DNA of 5,169 bases from Oscillospiraceae bacterium (GTDB taxonomy: Bacteria > Bacillota > Clostridia > Oscillospirales > Oscillospiraceae). Under the pieces are notes generated by a model. The model searched no databases, was not told where the DNA came from, and saw only the letters and a list, made by a program, of their open reading frames with translations. The position numbers and the translations under genes were made by a program. Every line of letters starts with the position of its first letter. Positions within the stretch are counted from its first letter, which is position 1. The stretch spans positions 1 to 5,169 of the forward strand of contig JAJQHT010000233.1 of assembly GCA_021199595.1 (NCBI GenBank). Direction: 5' to 3'. Positions 1-5,169 of this stretch are shown one piece after another.

Positions 1-509
1 AAGAAGAAGAACAGAACCGCTATGTTGATTGGCCCGCCGCCGATGCCCAGGAAGGTAGAAATTAGACCCAGCATCAGTCCGATAATGACTGCGGCCAGCG
101 GACTTTTCACGTGCTTGGAGGGAAGCTTATCCTTGGTGCAGACATAAATGAAAACACCGATGTTGATAAGTGTCAGACACACCGCCTGGATGCCGCCCAG
201 TATCTCCTCCTGTCCCGACAGGGTCAGCACAAGCTGAAACAGCCATTTTCCCGCGAGACCGCCCAGCACCGCGCCAATGGCCAGGGGCGTGCTGGTTTTG
301 ACCTGGAGCCTGACCCCGTTATTCCGGGTGCGTATCAGGGAGGAGACGGACATAGCCAGCACCGTGCAGCCAGACAAAAAGCTGACCGTCGCCGCCGGAA
401 GAACGCCAATGGCGTCCAGCACCGGCTTGATGATAACGCCCCCACCGAACCCGGCGATTGCTCCCAGCGTGGAGGCGGCCAGACAGATCAAAAACAACAA
501 TATGAACAT
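1..509 (-). CDS. TauE/SafE (TSUP) family anion exporter, C-terminus cut off by window edge
   Basis: This is a membrane protein of the TSUP family, whose members move sulfite, sulfoacetate, sulfate or other sulfur anions across the cytoplasmic membrane. The first 169 residues are visible; the family usually has about 250-270, so roughly a third is missing beyond base 1. The sequence starts in a hydrophobic segment (residues 2-12) and carries the family's glycine signature twice, as expected from its internal duplication: GAIAGFGGG at 16-24 followed by KPVLDAIG (28-35), and STFLGIGGGPINIAVL at 151-166. Further hydrophobic stretches lie near 39-57, 75-95, 107-124 and 138-150. The ATG at 509 directly follows an in-frame TAG (512-510), which fixes the start, and AAAGG (524-520) is a reasonable ribosome site. 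It follows the sulfatase by about 100 bp on the same strand, which suggests export of released sulfate. The substrate is inferred, not shown. Confidence 0.88.
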   Translation of the reverse strand, partial: MFILLFLICLAASTLGAIAGFGGGVIIKPVLDAIGVLPAATVSFLSGCTVLAMSVSSLIRTRNNGVRLQVKTSTPLAIGAVLGGLAGKWLFQLVLTLSGQEEILGGIQAVCLTLINIGVFIYVCTKDKLPSKHVKSPLAAVIIGLMLGLISTFLGIGGGPINIAVLFFF

Positions 510-568
510 CTATCTTCTACCTTTCCCTTAACCTCTCTGATTTGTTTTGACATAATACGCGTGCAGGT

Positions 569-593
569 GCCGGACAGCCACTGGCTGTCCGGC
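569..593. other. Strong stem-loop between sulfatase and TSUP genes
   Basis: GCCGGACAGCC (569-579) and GGCTGTCCGGC (583-593) form a perfect 11-bp GC-rich stem with a 3-base loop. It lies 16 bp past the sulfatase stop codon on the minus strand. The bases that follow on the minus strand (ACCTGCACGCG) contain no T-tract, so this is not a classic intrinsic terminator. It more likely limits readthrough partially or protects the 3' end of an upstream transcript, setting a different expression level for the TSUP gene. The stem is seen directly; its role is inferred. Confidence 0.6.
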
Positions 594-609
594 GATAATT
601 CATTAAGGC

Positions 610-2121
610 TTATTCCGCGTTCAGCCATTCCAGACCCGGCCAGTTTTCACAGGGGAAGTTCTCCTGCGGGGCGCCGGGGGTAGAGCGGCCTGAAACAATA
701 TATTGTGTCAGTAGCGCCTTCAGCTCCTCTACCTTCTCCGGGTATTCCTGCCAAAGGTTTTCCTGCTCTCCGATGTCGTCGGACAGACGATAGAGCTGAA
801 TAGGCGGGAGGTCTGCCGCCTCCGGGGCCCAGTTGGGCATGGTGCCGCCGCCGGAGCCGTTGCACATCTCCAGCTTCCAGTCGCCCTTGCGGATGGAGAA
901 GGAGCCGAAGAAGGAGTGGTGAACGGTGGCCTCCCGGATGGGTTCCTGGCTTCCCTTCCACAGGGACAGGTTGGACACGGAATCCTCCGCCGCGTTGTCC
1001 GGGATCTGGTAGCCGGTAATCTCCGCGAAGGTGGCAAAGAAGTCCACCAGGCACATGGTTTGCCCGCAGGTCGTCCCCGGCTGAATGTGACCGGGCCAGC
1101 GGATGATCATGGGAACCCGGTGGCCGCCCTCCCAGATGTCCGATTTGGAGCCGCGGAAGATATAGTTTGGATTGTGTCCGTGCTTGGCAAGCTCCTCAAA
1201 GCCCACGATGGAGGAGCAGCCGTTGTCGCTGGTGAACACCACAATGGTGTCTTCCGCAATGCCCTTTTCCTCCAGCTTGTCAATCAGGCGGCCAATAAAG
1301 CCGTCTACCTGAAGAACAAAATCGCCGTAAGCCCCCAGGCCGGAGCGGCCCTTGTATTCATCAATGGGGAGCAGCGGCCCATGCACCGCAAGGGTGGGGT
1401 AGTAGATGAAGAACGGCTCCTCGCCTCCGGCGTACTCATCAATTAGATCCAGCACCTTCTGGTCGCAGGTGGGGACGGCCTGCTCCAGGTCAAAGCCGCT
1501 CCAGGCAGGGCCCTTGTCATAAAGAAACTCTGTGCCGGGGGAGGCGTGGTCGCAGTCGTCGCTGCCAATGGTGCAATCTGGGACGGCCTGTGCCATCTCG
1601 TTTTCAATGAACAGGTAGGGGGCCTGATCCAGGGAGGCTGCCATACCGAAGTAGTAGTCGAAGCCCTTTGCGTTGGGACCGTTTTTGATGGGCTTGGTGT
1701 AGTCCAGCCCCAGGTCGGGGCGGCGCTTGTCCACCAGCGGCATATGGATGGTCAGCTTGGTGTTGTCCACCGTCTCCCAGTCCATGCCCAGGTGCCACTT
1801 GCCCACACAGGCGGTGCGGTAGCCCTGCTTTTTCAGCATGGAGGCGATGGTCTCCCGCCCCGGCTCAATCAGAGCGCGGGAGGTGCCGGGCAGAACAAGA
1901 TTTTTCAGCTCAGAGCGCCAGTTATACCGCCCGGTCAGCAGGGCGTAGCGGGAGGGTGAGCAGACGGCGGAGGAGGCGTGGCAGTCCGTAAAGCGCATCC
2001 CCTCCTGGGCCAGTTGGTCGATGTGGCCGGTGTGAATCTTGGAATCGGGATTCATGCAGGACACGTCGCCGTAGCCCAGGTCGTCGGTCAGAAAAAAGAT
2101 TATATTTGGATTTTTTGCCAT
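610..2121 (-). CDS. Cysteine-type sulfatase (arylsulfatase family), cytoplasmic
   Basis: This is a sulfatase of the alkaline-phosphatase superfamily (type I, formylglycine-dependent), which hydrolyses sulfate esters; the substrate cannot be read from the sequence. The product has 503 residues, a normal length. All expected active-site residues are present: metal ligands D13/D14, the signature CSPSRYALLTGR (54-65) with nucleophile Cys54 and Arg58, the second signature GYRTACVGKWHLG (100-112) with K108 and H110, H247 in LAVHGP, D299-N300 in TSDNG, and K326 in RGSKSDIWEGGHRVP. The C-terminal part (RKGDWKLE; GRSTPGAPQ) is also typical. There is no signal peptide, as the first strand NIIFFLTDD begins at residue 6, so it should act in the cytoplasm. 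I chose the ATG at 2121 over an in-frame TTG at 2145 because AAGGA lies 9 bases upstream of it. It starts 31 bp after the permease stop, consistent with one operon. Cys54 would need conversion to formylglycine by an anSME such as the one encoded at 5010. Confidence 0.95.
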   Translation of the reverse strand: MAKNPNIIFFLTDDLGYGDVSCMNPDSKIHTGHIDQLAQEGMRFTDCHASSAVCSPSRYALLTGRYNWRSELKNLVLPGTSRALIEPGRETIASMLKKQGYRTACVGKWHLGMDWETVDNTKLTIHMPLVDKRRPDLGLDYTKPIKNGPNAKGFDYYFGMAASLDQAPYLFIENEMAQAVPDCTIGSDDCDHASPGTEFLYDKGPAWSGFDLEQAVPTCDQKVLDLIDEYAGGEEPFFIYYPTLAVHGPLLPIDEYKGRSGLGAYGDFVLQVDGFIGRLIDKLEEKGIAEDTIVVFTSDNGCSSIVGFEELAKHGHNPNYIFRGSKSDIWEGGHRVPMIIRWPGHIQPGTTCGQTMCLVDFFATFAEITGYQIPDNAAEDSVSNLSLWKGSQEPIREATVHHSFFGSFSIRKGDWKLEMCNGSGGGTMPNWAPEAADLPPIQLYRLSDDIGEQENLWQEYPEKVEELKALLTQYIVSGRSTPGAPQENFPCENWPGLEWLNAE

Positions 2122-2130
2122 TTTTGTCAG

Positions 2131-2135
2131 TCCTT
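2131..2135 (-). promoter_or_regulatory. Ribosome binding site that decides the sulfatase start
   Basis: Read on the minus strand, AAGGA is followed by 9 bases and then ATG (2121-2119). The upstream alternative TTG at 2145 would lie ahead of this site, adding eight residues (with Arg-Lys-Lys near the front) that have no counterpart at the usual sulfatase N-terminus. Confidence 0.75.
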
Positions 2136-2152
2136 TTTTTCGCAAAATACAA

Positions 2153-3592
2153 TCAGAATATTAGATTCGTCCAGAGATAACCAATCGTCAGCAGGAACAC
2201 ACAGCACACCAGCAGCGTGATAAGGCCCTTGCTGTAGGCGAAGGTGGGCTTGAAGTTGGGGTTTGAGAACATCATGCCGGCAGAGGGAGAGGCGGAAGGC
2301 AGGCACACGGCATAGTGGGTGCCGATAGCCAGGAGAATGACGACGGCATAGATGTTGATGTTCACTGTGTCAGCCATAGCGACCACAATGGGAATCATCA
2401 GGCTCATAATAATCAGGTTCTGGGCTAGGTTTGTGAGGATAACGCTGACGAGAACCATGATTGCCACAAAGACCCACGCGGGCCTGCCGCTGACCAGCGG
2501 CGTAAGGACGTTGCTGATAAGGGTGACGATGCCGGCGTCGTCAGAGGTCAGAGCGGAGCCCATGGGGGCAATCAGGGCGACCATCATTACCATAGGCCAA
2601 ATTACTCCCTTGGAGGCGGCCTCCTGAATCCGAATAATGGGCTTGCCGTCCACGCGAATCAGGCAGAACAGCAACACCACGATAGAGGCTATCCCCAGAA
2701 GGCTCAGGTCGTTGAGCATTGTTTTCAGCGCACAGGCGGGCAGAACGGAGGGAACCAGCAGCACCACGATCATGGCGACCACGATGCCGATAACGATTTT
2801 CTGGCGTATATTCAGCACCAGGGCGTCCTTATTTACAACGCTGTCGTCGATGTCGGAGAGATTGGACACATCAATGCGGAACACGAACTTGCACAGCAGG
2901 ATGAAGATGATAATGCCGCAGATGCCCAGAGGAACCATGGCGACGATATATTTCAGCGGGTCGATGACCATGCCGCCGGTCATGGCGGTGAACTGGTTAT
3001 TGACGACCAGGCCGTTTCGCATGAAGGGCAGATAGATAATGCCGATGCCAGAGGCAAAGCAGGTGCCGAATATCATGGCAACGCTCCAGGGACTCTTGCG
3101 GTCAATCTTCACGGTGTCGCACACGGCGAAAATAATCTCCCAAAACAGCAGCATGGCGGCCTCCGGGGAGATGATGGACAGCAGGGAATCCCCCAGCAGC
3201 ACGGCGAAGGAGAACAGCCAGGGGCGGCCACGAAGCACCTTGCGGCTGATAATCCAGTTGGCGAAAAAGTCTGTGACGTGTTCGGCCTGCATGGCGTAAA
3301 GAATGATAAACACCATGATCATGCCCCACACGGTGGTGGAGCCGAACATACTGACAACGGAATCGCTGAAGCTGCCCGAGGCAAGGCCCAGCTTAATGAT
3401 GGCGCACAGGGACGGGAAGAATACATCCACTGTGGACATACCGTATACGACGCCCACCAGAACGCCCAGCACCTTCATGCCGTAGCTGGTGACAGGCCCC
3501 ACGCCGGGGAGCATTCCGATGACGATCATCAGTGCGACTGTTATAATGCAGTGGATCAGCGGCAGACCCTCTTTTTTTGTCTTTTGAGCCAT
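2153..3592 (-). CDS. Ion-transporter-superfamily anion permease, SLC13/DASS-like
   Basis: This is a 479-residue polytopic membrane protein with about 11-12 hydrophobic segments, for example near residues 12-30, 39-52, 87-102, 125-141, 171-190, 214-239, 264-285, 297-312, 329-347, 371-387, 390-407, 413-430 and 456-475. Length, layout and the two related halves fit the ion transporter (IT) superfamily, in which SLC13/DASS members import sulfate or di- and tricarboxylates, usually with sodium. Two re-entrant-loop-like motifs occupy corresponding places in the halves: ISPEAAMLLFW (141-151) and LTNLAQNLIIMSLMIP (386-401). The canonical Ser-Asn-Thr of characterised SLC13 proteins is replaced by S-P-E and T-N-L, so this is a divergent member and its ligand is uncertain. 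The ATG at 3592 has an excellent ribosome site, AAGGAGAG (3608-3601), 8 bases upstream. As first gene of the sulfatase operon it is a candidate importer of the sulfated substrate (inference); it could instead handle the organic product or sulfate. Confidence 0.8.
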   Translation of the reverse strand: MAQKTKKEGLPLIHCIITVALMIVIGMLPGVGPVTSYGMKVLGVLVGVVYGMSTVDVFFPSLCAIIKLGLASGSFSDSVVSMFGSTTVWGMIMVFIILYAMQAEHVTDFFANWIISRKVLRGRPWLFSFAVLLGDSLLSIISPEAAMLLFWEIIFAVCDTVKIDRKSPWSVAMIFGTCFASGIGIIYLPFMRNGLVVNNQFTAMTGGMVIDPLKYIVAMVPLGICGIIIFILLCKFVFRIDVSNLSDIDDSVVNKDALVLNIRQKIVIGIVVAMIVVLLVPSVLPACALKTMLNDLSLLGIASIVVLLFCLIRVDGKPIIRIQEAASKGVIWPMVMMVALIAPMGSALTSDDAGIVTLISNVLTPLVSGRPAWVFVAIMVLVSVILTNLAQNLIIMSLMIPIVVAMADTVNINIYAVVILLAIGTHYAVCLPSASPSAGMMFSNPNFKPTFAYSKGLITLLVCCVFLLTIGYLWTNLIF

Positions 3593-3706
3593 TTGTATGT
3601 CTCTCCTTGTACAATTTAATAGTCTTGTAATGGACGCTCCGTGCTGCCAGCGGCGGTATTTCCCCCCTTCCCGGTTCGTGTTTGACCGAGCGTCTGAGAT
3701 ATGTTT

Positions 3707-3735
3707 ATCATACCAAAAAGGCCTGCCTGCGTCAA
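3707..3735 (-). promoter_or_regulatory. Predicted sigma-70 promoter of the permease-sulfatase operon
   Basis: On the minus strand TTGACG (3735-3730) and TATGAT (3712-3707) are separated by exactly 17 bases, each one base away from the consensus hexamer (TTGACA, TATAAT). Transcription would start near 3700, giving a leader of about 108 bases before the permease ATG. A T-N11-A box is centred about 64 bp upstream of this start point, the position usual for a LysR-type recognition site. Confidence 0.7.
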
Positions 3736-3757
3736 TGATTTCAAGGATTAGAACAAT

Positions 3758-3770
3758 TTCTGATTTGGAA
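3758..3770. promoter_or_regulatory. Candidate LysR-type recognition box upstream of the permease promoter
   Basis: TTCTGATTTGGAA has the T-N11-A form with outer arms TTCT/GGAA, one mismatch from a perfect dyad. It closely resembles the core of the larger palindrome at 3900 (TTCCAAATTGGAA), sharing TTC and TTGGAA, with the match continuing one base further (T3771/T3907). Its centre (3764) is about 64 bp upstream of the predicted permease transcript start. The pattern is seen directly; regulator binding is inferred. Confidence 0.5.
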
Positions 3771-3882
3771 TGGAAAAGGTTTGTGTACCAAAAATAAGGC
3801 CGGGATTTTCAGAATTTTTGGCGAAAAAGAAGGGGATGGGCCAGGAAAAACCCAAAGAAATTTAGAATTAACGGATTTTGTG

Positions 3883-3917
3883 AATTTCATAAATTCCAAA
3901 TTGGAATCCATGAAATT
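3883..3917. promoter_or_regulatory. 35-bp imperfect palindrome with T-N11-A core, probable LysR operator
   Basis: The inner arms ATTCCAA (3893-3899) and TTGGAAT (3901-3907) and the outer arms AATTTCAT (3883-3890) and ATGAAATT (3910-3917) share the same centre, base 3900. Fifteen of 17 symmetric positions pair; the only breaks are AA (3891-3892) against CC (3908-3909). The core T3894-N11-A3906 matches the LysR-family box. The centre is about 70 bp upstream of the predicted lysR start point, which fits autoregulation, and 136 bp (about 13 helical turns) from the related box at 3764. Confidence 0.65.
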
Positions 3918-3933
3918 TAGAAAGAACAATACA

Positions 3934-3963
3934 TTGTAAAGCGGACGGCTCCTGTGATACAAT
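3934..3963 (+). promoter_or_regulatory. Predicted promoter of the LysR-maturase unit
   Basis: TTGTAA (3934-3939), an 18-base spacer and TACAAT (3958-3963) form a sigma-70-like promoter, with TG at 3955-3956 giving an extended -10. Transcription would start near 3970, about 45 bases ahead of the GTG at 4014. Confidence 0.6.
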
Positions 3964-4013
3964 ACAGAAAACGCCGTGGATTCGGCGGTCAGGGAACAGG
4001 GGAGGGATATGCC

Positions 4014-4964
4014 GTGACAACACAGCAGATCCACTGCTTTTTGGAGGCGGCGAAGTATTTGAGTTTTACCGAGGCGGCGCGTCATTTGTTCATCACCCGG
4101 TCCAGCCTCAGCAAGCAAATTGCGGCGCTGGAGCGGGAATTGGGCGTGACGCTGTTTAACCGGGGGAACCGCTCTGTCACGCTGACGGCTGCCGGTGTGC
4201 TGATGCGGGCGGAATGTACAAAGATAGAGATGAGTCTTTCTGTGGCTACGAGCCACGCCCAGAGGCTGGCGCAGAACAGCGAGGGGCATCTTTCCATCGG
4301 AATACTGGATCTGCTGGATCCGGGCAGATTTATCACCCCGGCCCTGCACCAGTTCCAGGAGAAAAACCCCGACGTCCTGGTTGAAATCCTGTGCTGCGGG
4401 TTCCGGGAGCTTCGCAATCGGGTGGCGCAAAAGCAGATTGACATGGTGTTCACGAAAAAATTTGAGCTGGAGAATATGTCCATGGTGGATTATATCGAGG
4501 CGTACCGCGTTACCCCGGCGGTAGCGGTCAATTCCCACAGCCCCTTGGCGGCGCGGGATTACGTCACCATGAAGGAATGTACGGAGCAGCAATTTGTCAT
4601 TTTGGATTTGGACGAATGCCCCATTCACGCCCAGTCTCTGGTGGAGATGTGCGGCTGGGAGGGGCTGTTTCCCCGCATTGTGCGCTATGCCAACAGCAAC
4701 GCGGCGCGGCTGCTGTATGTCCATGAGGGCTACGGCGTGGCGCTGGTGGACCAGGAGATTGCGGTTCCCGCCTGGGCGGAAATCCGGGTGATTCCCATGA
4801 AATCCTCCCTGCAAGATCTTTTTGAGAACACAAATGTTATCCTGGCCTGGCGTGCAGACACGGCAAACCCGATGGCGGAGCGCTTTGCCAGCGTTGTGAG
4901 GGATTTGGCGGTGGAGCATATGGACAGGGCGCCCACCACCCGGCTTTATTACGAGCGCCCCTGA
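4014..4964 (+). CDS. LysR-family transcriptional regulator
   Basis: This is a 316-residue DNA-binding regulator of normal LysR-family length. The N-terminal winged helix-turn-helix spans about residues 4-61, with the characteristic run LSFTEAARHLFITRSSLSKQ (16-35), then IAALERELGVTLFNR (36-50) and LTAAG (57-61). A linker helix follows, and from about residue 88 comes the periplasmic-binding-protein-like effector domain, starting GHLSIGILDLL. The ligand cannot be deduced. I chose the GTG at 4014 because AGGGGAGG (3998-4005) is 8 bases upstream and the family begins about this far ahead of the helix-turn-helix. An in-frame GTG at 3954 would fall between the predicted -35 and -10 elements and is unlikely. 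Being divergent from the permease operon, with T-N11-A boxes between them, it probably controls that operon and itself (inference). Its stop codon is 45 bp before the maturase start. Confidence 0.95.
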   Translation: MTTQQIHCFLEAAKYLSFTEAARHLFITRSSLSKQIAALERELGVTLFNRGNRSVTLTAAGVLMRAECTKIEMSLSVATSHAQRLAQNSEGHLSIGILDLLDPGRFITPALHQFQEKNPDVLVEILCCGFRELRNRVAQKQIDMVFTKKFELENMSMVDYIEAYRVTPAVAVNSHSPLAARDYVTMKECTEQQFVILDLDECPIHAQSLVEMCGWEGLFPRIVRYANSNAARLLYVHEGYGVALVDQEIAVPAWAEIRVIPMKSSLQDLFENTNVILAWRADTANPMAERFASVVRDLAVEHMDRAPTTRLYYERP

Positions 4965-5009
4965 GAGAAGGGGCCAAGCATTCATAACCATACCCAGGGA
5001 GGAACGACT

Positions 5010-5169
5010 GTGGACACGGTATCACTTTTAATCAAGCCCGCCTCTGGCCGGTGCAATATGCGGTGCCGGTATTGCTTTTATGAGGATGTGATGGAGCATC
5101 GGGCGGAGGCCGACCTGGGCTTTATGACCGAGGAGACCCTGGAGAGGCTGGTGGCCCAGGCCATGGAAA
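5010..5169 (+). CDS. Anaerobic sulfatase-maturating enzyme (radical SAM), N-terminal fragment
   Basis: Only the first 53 codons lie in the window; the family usually has about 370-400 residues with C-terminal iron-sulfur-binding SPASM cysteines, which are out of view. The visible part begins VDTVSLLIKPASGRCNMRCR and contains the radical SAM motif CNMRCRYCFY, with C15, C19 and C22 to hold the 4Fe-4S cluster that cleaves S-adenosylmethionine. The KPxSxxCNxRCxYCFY pattern is typical of anSME proteins, which oxidise the active-site Cys or Ser of sulfatases to formylglycine without oxygen. The GTG start has a strong ribosome site, GGGAGG (4997-5002), 7 bases upstream. The nearby CSPSR sulfatase is its obvious client. 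A related SPASM peptide-modifying enzyme is the main alternative, because the fragment is short. It is probably transcribed with the LysR gene, as no terminator lies between them. Confidence 0.85.
   Translation, partial: MDTVSLLIKPASGRCNMRCRYCFYEDVMEHRAEADLGFMTEETLERLVAQAME

Larger units (their letters stand above)
3593..4013. promoter_or_regulatory. Divergent intergenic regulatory region
   Basis: These 421 bp separate the permease operon from the LysR gene. The middle (about 3740-3930) is clearly richer in A and T than the flanking genes. It holds one good promoter in each direction and two T-N11-A boxes, each described separately. The predicted permease leader is about 108 bases long; I saw no riboswitch, terminator or convincing leader peptide in it. 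An 11-bp direct repeat, GAAATTTAGAA, occurs at 3857-3867 and 3912-3922. I found no small gene with a ribosome site in the region. Confidence 0.8.

Noticed and set aside
552..580. Possible separate promoter for the TSUP gene (TATTAT at 557-552, minus strand)
   Set aside because: The hexamer 17 bases upstream (TGGCTG) matches the -35 consensus poorly and lies inside the stem-loop, so there is too little to call a promoter.
111..683. Plus-strand open frame of 190 codons
   Set aside because: It overlaps the TSUP gene, the stem-loop and the sulfatase end on the opposite strand; its composition is low-quality shadow sequence with no ribosome site or domain.
916..1959. Two plus-strand open frames opposite the sulfatase (916-1446 and 1546-1959)
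   Set aside because: Both are mirror frames of the GC-rich sulfatase coding strand and have no recognisable family.
2122..2145. Extended sulfatase start at TTG 2145
   Set aside because: The ATG at 2121 has a properly spaced AAGGA and matches the usual start of the sulfatase fold; the extra residues would be encoded over the ribosome site.
4957..4974. Possible terminator hairpin after lysR (GCCCCT / AGGGGC)
   Set aside because: The stem is only 6 bp with a 6-base loop, overlaps the stop codon and is followed by no T-tract, so it is not a credible terminator.
3741..4991. Long open frame on the minus strand (416 codons) opposite the LysR gene
   Set aside because: It is antisense to a clear LysR protein, its translation is rich in Arg, His, Pro and Gln with no recognisable domain, and it runs through the divergent promoter region and operators.
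1..5169. Mobile element, CRISPR array, tRNA or rRNA
   Set aside because: No transposase-like or integrase-like protein, no regularly spaced repeats and no structured RNA gene sequence were recognised on either strand.

Overview
This looks like a chromosomal segment from a moderately GC-rich anaerobic Firmicute, plausibly a gut Clostridia member of the Oscillospiraceae type. That placement is an inference from three things: strong Shine-Dalgarno sites (AAGGAG, GGGAGG), GTG starts, and a radical-SAM (oxygen-independent) sulfatase maturase in place of the aerobic FGE type. No taxonomic marker gene is present.

Layout: a divergent locus is organised around one regulatory region (3593-4013). Leftwards (minus strand) run an IT-superfamily/SLC13-like anion permease (3592-2153), a cysteine-type sulfatase with a complete active site (2121-610), and the first two thirds of a TauE/SafE (TSUP) anion exporter (509 to beyond the left edge). 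Rightwards (plus strand) run a LysR-type regulator (4014-4964) and, 45 bp later, the first 53 codons of an anaerobic sulfatase-maturating enzyme (anSME; 5010 to beyond the right edge).

How the genes may work together (inference): the permease imports an anionic, possibly sulfated, compound. The sulfatase has no signal peptide and would hydrolyse the sulfate ester in the cytoplasm. The TSUP protein would export the released sulfate or another sulfur oxyanion. The anSME would convert the sulfatase active-site cysteine (Cys54) to formylglycine, and the LysR protein would control the locus in response to the substrate or product. The grouping thus reads as a self-contained import / desulfate / export module with its own regulator and maturase.

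The 421-bp intergenic region is AT-rich next to the genes. It contains a good sigma-70 promoter for each direction and two T-N11-A boxes of related sequence. One is the core of a 35-bp imperfect palindrome centred at 3900, about 70 bp upstream of the predicted lysR start point. The other is centred at 3764, about 64 bp upstream of the predicted permease start point. A strong stem-loop lies between the sulfatase and TSUP genes. No RNA gene, mobile element or CRISPR array was seen.
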